Source: Rapana venosa
Taxonomy: Eukaryota; Mollusca; Gastropoda; Neogastropoda; Muricidae
Assembly: GCA_028751875.1 (NCBI GenBank)
Contig: CM054155.1
Span: 9,769,282-9,833,281, forward strand
DNA length: 64,000 nucleotides
Direction of reading: 5' to 3'
Part shown: in pieces, positions 61,914-64,000 of the stretch
Numbering within the stretch: the first letter of the stretch is position 1
Layout of the letters: each line of letters opens with the position of its first letter
Position numbers and translations under genes: made by a program
The notes under the pieces: generated by a model
Told to the model about the DNA's origin: nothing
Seen by the model: the letters and a program-made list of their open reading frames with translations, nothing else
The model's database searches: none

Positions 61914-62968
61914 GGGGGGGGAGGGGGGGGAGGGGGGGGGGGGGGGTGGGTGGGGATATGTAAGTGTGTGTGTGGGTAGTGTGTAGGGTAGTGTGTGGTA
62001 TGTGTGGGGGGTATGTGTGTGTGGCTGGGAGGGGATGTGTGTGGTGGGGGATATGTAAGTGTGGTGGTGTGTGTGGGGGGGGATGTGTGGTGTGGTGGAT
62101 ATGTAAGTGTGTGTGTGTGGTTGTGTGTGTGTGGGTAGTGTGTGGTATGTTGTGGGGGGGTATGTGTGTGTGTGTGGCTGGGAGGGTGTGTGTGGGGGAT
62201 ATGTAAGTGTGTGTGTGGTGTGGTGTGTAGTGTGTGTGGTGTGGTGTGTGTGTGGGTGGGGGGGGGGGGGGTATGTGTGTGTGTGGCTGGGAGGGGTGTG
62301 TGGAGGGGATATGTAAGTGTGTGTGTGTGTGGTGTGGGTAGTGTGTGGTATGTGTGTGTGTGTGTGGTATTGTGGTGTGTGTGTGTGTGGGGGGGGGGTA
62401 TGTGTGTGTGTGTGTGGTGGGAGGGTGTGTGTGGGAGGATATGTAAGTGTGTGTGTGTTTGTGTTGTGTGTGGTAGATGTGTGGTATGTGTGTGGGGAGG
62501 GGGTGGGGTATGTGTGTGTGTGGCTGGGGGGTGTGTGTGGGATATATAGTAAGTGTGTGTGGTGTGGGTGTGTGTGGTATGTGTGTGTGTGTGGTGGGGG
62601 GGGGATATGTGTGTTGTGTGTAGTTTGGTAAGGTGTAGGTGGGGAGGGGTTGTGTGGTGTGTTTTATGTATGTGTGGTGTGTGTGTGTGGTGTGTGTGGT
62701 GAAGTGTAGTGTAGTGTGTGTGTGTAAATTTTATGGGATGAGTGTGTGTATTATTGTATATGTGTTTGTGTGTGTAGTGTGTGTATGTGTAGTGTGTGTG
62801 TAAGTGGTGTATAGTGGTATAGTTTGTGTGGTGTGTTGTATGTGTGTGTGTGTGTGTGCAGGCACAAGGATTTACGTGCATGCTTGCAATTGTGAATATG
62901 TGTATGTGGCAGTGTTGTCTTTTTTTTTAACCAGTGTTTCTTTTTTGTGAGCCTGATGAAAATTTGTG

Positions 62969-62999
<31 letters not shown>

Positions 63000-63368
63000 T
63001 GTGTGTGTGTGTGCAGAGGAAACATTGGAGAGTGAGAAACAACAGTTACTAAACCACTTGCAACTGCTGAAGGAAGATAATCGTGATCACATTGTTAAAA
63101 GGTCAGAGGTTGTCTTTGAATCTTGTATAAATGAGTCTATGCATTGTGTAGTACTTATAGCAGCAGCTGTAGTTGTAGTAGTTGTAGCAGAAGAGGAAAA
63201 AAAAAAGAAAAGAAAAACATAGTATAAGTGGTAATAGTTTTTGTTGTAGTAATAGTAGTAGTTGCGGTAGTGGCAGCAGTATTCGTCTTCAGTTTTACAT
63301 GTTTTACTGCAAGTGATATCGGCAAGAGAAAGAAAGATTGGATCAAAGGTATATATTGTGTAAGTACG

Positions 63369-63404
<36 letters not shown>

Positions 63405-63794
63405 GGTGCTTGTGCATGTGTGTGTGTGAGGAGTGTGTGTGTGTATGTGTGAGAGAATGGAGAGGGAAGGTTGGGGATGGAGGTTTTAGTGTGTATCCTC
63501 ATGCGAACATGCACTAGAACGAAAAAAGAGATTGCATTTGTAGCAGGCATACATATTGATTATCTGGTCTGTTTACCCTGACAGTTCTAAACAGCTTTAC
63601 CATGTTTGTTTTTCATTTTCTTTTTTTTGGGTTGTCCTTTCTTTTGCTGGTTATGTAAATAATGCCATGATACTTTATGATACTGAACTGTTTTATGTCA
63701 CAGGGAACAGCTAGTAAAGGAGAATGCATTATTAAATTTACGACGGAGACAGATGTTGAACGAACTGTTCAGTTACATTTATCCCATTAGAGAG
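48618..63794 (+). CDS. UVRAG: UVRAG, Vps34/PI3KC3 complex II subunit (N-terminal half, 11 exons, runs off the window)
   Basis: Exons 48618-48695, 50694-50814, 52639-52672, 53036-53099, 54511-54608, 57092-57205, 59071-59168, 60392-60497, 61707-61833, 63017-63101, 63704-63794. About 339 residues are present, matching the first half of the roughly 700-residue human protein. Signature: QQKRVRHLRSISVRN, CYFTLH, NPSWQSFD, IVVRVWVG and FSYIYPIRE correspond in order to the human RRLRHLRNIAARN, TYFTLH, NPTWRSLDF, FVVKIWGG and LSYIYPI. Exons 1-6 form the C2-like domain, exons 8-11 the coiled coil that pairs with Beclin-1. UVRAG acts in endosome maturation and autophagosome fusion. All junctions agree in phase except exon 2 to exon 3. 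The BARA2-like C-terminal half lies beyond 64 kb. Confidence 0.93.
49665..49950 (+). repeat. TG microsatellites flanking a retroelement 3' end
   Basis: TG 49665-49685 and 49802-49945. 49728-49805 is the reversed (TTTGAC)-tail end (GTCAAAGTCAAAGTTTTATT, GCAGAACACTTGCTTTTTTC). Confidence 0.8.
50080..50160 (+). repeat. TG microsatellite
   Basis: Imperfect TG in UVRAG intron 1. Confidence 0.9.
50694..50814 (+). CDS. UVRAG: UVRAG exon 2
   Basis: Acceptor tctttaacag. Encodes KRVRHLRSISVRNLHSG, then LQCYFTLHTHVNAQ plus one base. Donor gtcaga is weak. Phase 1 at the end does not fit the next exon's phase (needs two bases). Confidence 0.85.
52639..52672 (+). CDS. UVRAG: UVRAG exon 3 (34-nt small exon)
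   Basis: Acceptor cctttgcag, donor gtaagt. Only the frame with two incoming bases gives LYESEKITGST, which matches the human EFYRSEVIKNS region and continues in phase 0 into NPSWQSF. Very short but well placed. Confidence 0.8.
52763..52837. repeat. CA microsatellite
   Basis: About 35 CA units in UVRAG intron 3, 90 bp after the donor of the 34-nt exon. Confidence 0.97.
53036..53099 (+). CDS. UVRAG: UVRAG exon 4
   Basis: Acceptor atgtttcag. Encodes NPSWQSFDISQFEDRINLAS; donor gtatcc (weak), phase 1. Corresponds to NPTWRSLDFGIMPDRL of human UVRAG. Confidence 0.87.
53815..53940 (+). repeat. Dispersed repeat D
   Basis: GGAGGAAGCTGGTTGCAAAA, TCTTCAGTGGTGCCCCCACG, GTCCATGGGACTATAGGATA. Best copy of the family. 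Confidence 0.78.
54511..54608 (+). CDS. UVRAG: UVRAG exon 5
   Basis: Acceptor gtggtgcag is chosen over an upstream gacag because only it keeps phase (T|TC, Phe). Encodes FIVVRVWVGQQENFQLLIV and HLSGLHFLTDK; donor gtaaga. C2-domain strands. Confidence 0.88.
55337..55530 (+). mobile_element. tRNA-derived SINE, family C, with CR1-like 3' tail
   Basis: Head GGTGGCGCAGCGCTCAGTGG, body AATTTCACGGAGAGAAATCT, 3' end ACAAGATTCAGCGCTATATA and AATTCCATACATTATTATT. The 3' end is shared with the LINE at 37030-38290. Confidence 0.75.
56484..57056 (+). repeat. 64-bp minisatellite, 9 copies
   Basis: Unit GAAATCCAGTGAACACAACA, ACCACATCACACTTACACAA, CTGCACATGTATCGAAATAC and TGAA at exact 64-bp spacing (56548, 56612, 56676...). 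Copies differ by only a few bases. Ends 35 bp before UVRAG exon 6. Confidence 0.97.
57092..57205 (+). CDS. UVRAG: UVRAG exon 6
   Basis: Acceptor gtctgtctcag, donor gtaggc, phase 0 both ends. Encodes LQQLVVKQSPNMVIFGMLDK and EFIFINKEQNRIKNLAKR; the human equivalent has NEIIFGLNDGYY. A 64-bp minisatellite ends 35 bp before the acceptor. Confidence 0.85.
57235..57415 (-). repeat. Dispersed repeat E (long copy)
   Basis: CCCCAGCGTAGCACTCTGAAG, TACCTCGCCATATAGGCAGC and ATACTCCAACTTCAGAGG; diverged. Confidence 0.55.
57835..58170 (+). mobile_element. tRNA-derived SINE, family A (full length)
   Basis: CAGGGACGGGATAAGCTAGTGG, GCGCTTGCAATCTGACAACC, TGTGCCGGTGGGAACAGATG, AAGCACATGAGTGCTTATTC, (AATAAA) tail. 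B-box damaged (GGTTTTTATTCC). Confidence 0.88.
58735..58830 (+). repeat. Dispersed repeat E
   Basis: GAAGTCGGAATGTGGCTACC, TTAATGGTGGGCAATAACAG, AAAATCTCACCATTGGTGAA and CCTCTGAGCTCTAGGCAAGG. Confidence 0.78.
59071..59168 (+). CDS. UVRAG: UVRAG exon 7
   Basis: Acceptor tatgacag, donor gtcagt, phase 2 out. Encodes VSDLDLPSTLLPAVVKVEKA and TLRNSYTTSALS; NSY is shared with the human VRNSYDVFSLLRL stretch. Confidence 0.85.
59405..59530 (-). mobile_element. Retroelement 3' end plus AGT repeat
   Basis: GTCAAAGTCAAACTTTTATTT, TACATTGAATAAGCAGTGCA, TCAAGCCATCTATCTAAAG, then AGT/AGC trinucleotides. Confidence 0.78.
60113..60170 (+). repeat. AT microsatellite
   Basis: About 25 AT units after ATATATGATAT. 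Confidence 0.97.
60392..60497 (+). CDS. UVRAG: UVRAG exon 8 (start of coiled coil)
   Basis: Acceptor gtctgcaacag keeps phase (AG|A, Arg); the open frame extends further upstream but that part is intron. Encodes RIQTILRAIKQMQTHARR and YRRQIEDKLLASQENSKK; donor gtgagg. Heptad-like charged helix. Confidence 0.87.
61380..61605 (+). mobile_element. CR1-like LINE 3' UTR, 5'-truncated
   Basis: GTTGTTAGTTGCATGGGTAAG, GGTTGAATGCAAGCGTTTTG, TTTTTACAAGATATAGTGATA and AAATTCCATTTATTATTATT align with 38155-38285. Ends 100 bp upstream of UVRAG exon 9. Confidence 0.8.
61707..61833 (+). CDS. UVRAG: UVRAG exon 9 (coiled coil)
   Basis: Acceptor atgggcag, donor gtaggg, phase 1 out. Encodes LEERENLHMSVTQLRQELL and THLHQCQEKLHCLKEATTTR. 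A 1-kb G/T-only tract starts about 20 bases after the donor. Confidence 0.87.
61852..62860 (+). repeat. 1-kb G/T-only tract with long poly-G (UVRAG intron 9)
   Basis: 61857-61950 is nearly pure G; 61950-62860 is TG with G runs and periodic GATATGTAAGTGTG (about 62045, 62098, 62187, 62306, 62437). Almost no C on the plus strand. A long opposite-strand open frame here is an artefact. Confidence 0.95.
62965..63014 (+). repeat. TG repeat forming a splice acceptor region
   Basis: TG runs end directly in gtgcag, the acceptor of UVRAG exon 10. Confidence 0.9.
63017..63101 (+). CDS. UVRAG: UVRAG exon 10 (coiled coil)
   Basis: Acceptor is a TG repeat ending gtgcag, with no ordinary pyrimidine tract. 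Encodes EETLESEKQQLLNHLQ and LLKEDNRDHIVK; donor gtcaga, phase 2 out. Confidence 0.85.
63370..63455 (+). repeat. TG microsatellite
   Basis: TG 63370-63398, then imperfect. Confidence 0.95.
63704..63794 (+). CDS. UVRAG: UVRAG exon 11
   Basis: Acceptor ttatgtcacag, donor gtgagt. Encodes REQLVKENALLNLRRRQ and MLNELFSYIYPIRE; the SYIYPI hallmark marks the end of the coiled coil and the start of the C-terminal domain. Later exons lie outside the window. Confidence 0.92.
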
Positions 63795-64000
63795 GTGAGT
63801 TGAGTTTTTTTTTTGTTTTTTTTAATCTATAGGAACATAGCAGGTTTCACACTAGTTCTGCCTGTAATCCAGTTTCTGAGGATCAGAGAAATTCACTAGC
63901 CTTGGTGTCGATGGTTCACTGTGATATAATTTGATTTAAATAGTGCCCCACAGACTTAGCTACAGTTTTACATGGTGGCATCCCAAAACTGTTCAGATTT

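Noticed and set aside
61790..62881. Longest open frame in the window (minus strand, 363 codons, Thr/His/Pro-rich)
   Set aside because: It is the reverse complement of the G/T microsatellite tract in UVRAG intron 9; low complexity, no domain, opposite to a confident gene.

Overview
This is nuclear DNA from an animal. Genes are split by introns of 0.1-4 kb with GT-AG junctions, and the sequence is packed with long microsatellites (TG, AG, CA, AT, poly-G/C), minisatellites, tRNA-derived SINEs and decayed non-LTR retrotransposons. The gene content and repeat style suggest a lophotrochozoan, most likely a marine gastropod mollusc. That assignment is inference; no species can be named from the sequence.

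Three protein-coding genes are supported. (1) On the minus strand, 16662 down to 6799, eight phase-compatible coding exons give a 532-residue protein. It has an N-terminal TRIM-like C3HC4 RING finger, a Ser/Pro-rich linker, a Src-type SH2 domain and a Src-type tyrosine-kinase domain. The kinase part lacks both catalytic aspartates (HRD reads HRN, DFG reads GFG), the activation-loop Tyr (Phe instead), the third glycine of the P-loop and the Src regulatory C-tail. No SH3 exon is visible; the RING exon sits where Src genes carry SH3. I know of no described RING-SH2-pseudokinase protein, and this is the most interesting object in the window. A YY1/ETS/CRE-containing segment at 23.9-24.2 kb, in the right orientation, is a candidate promoter. 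(2) On the minus strand, 45057 to 42312, three exons encode a complete 97-residue LAMTOR4, a subunit of the lysosomal Ragulator complex. (3) On the plus strand from 48618 to past the window end, eleven coding exons encode the N-terminal half of UVRAG (C2 domain and coiled coil), a subunit of the Vps34 class III PI3-kinase complex. LAMTOR4 and UVRAG are divergent, 3.5 kb apart, and both act at the lysosome/late endosome. A near-perfect CLEAR box (TFEB site) lies about 100 bp upstream of the UVRAG start.

Layout: 1-6.8 kb, region downstream of gene 1 (possible 3' UTR, 54-bp tandem repeat, microsatellites); 6.8-16.7 kb, RING-SH2-pseudokinase exons with intronic SINEs and LINE tails; 16.7-24 kb, probable first intron, rich in microsatellites; 24.2-42.3 kb, gene-free repeat region with at least five decayed non-LTR retrotransposons and several SINEs, including two elements inserted in one 38-bp minisatellite; 42.3-45.1 kb, LAMTOR4; 45.1-48.5 kb, intergenic with a LINE tail; 48.6-64 kb, UVRAG, whose introns carry a 64-bp minisatellite ending 35 bp before a splice acceptor and a 1-kb G/T tract right after a splice donor.

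Genes 2 and 3 belong to one cellular theme: nutrient signalling and autophagy/endosome maturation at the lysosome. Gene 1, if translated as modelled, would join a phosphotyrosine reader (SH2) to an E3 ubiquitin-ligase type RING, functionally like Cbl but built from different parts.
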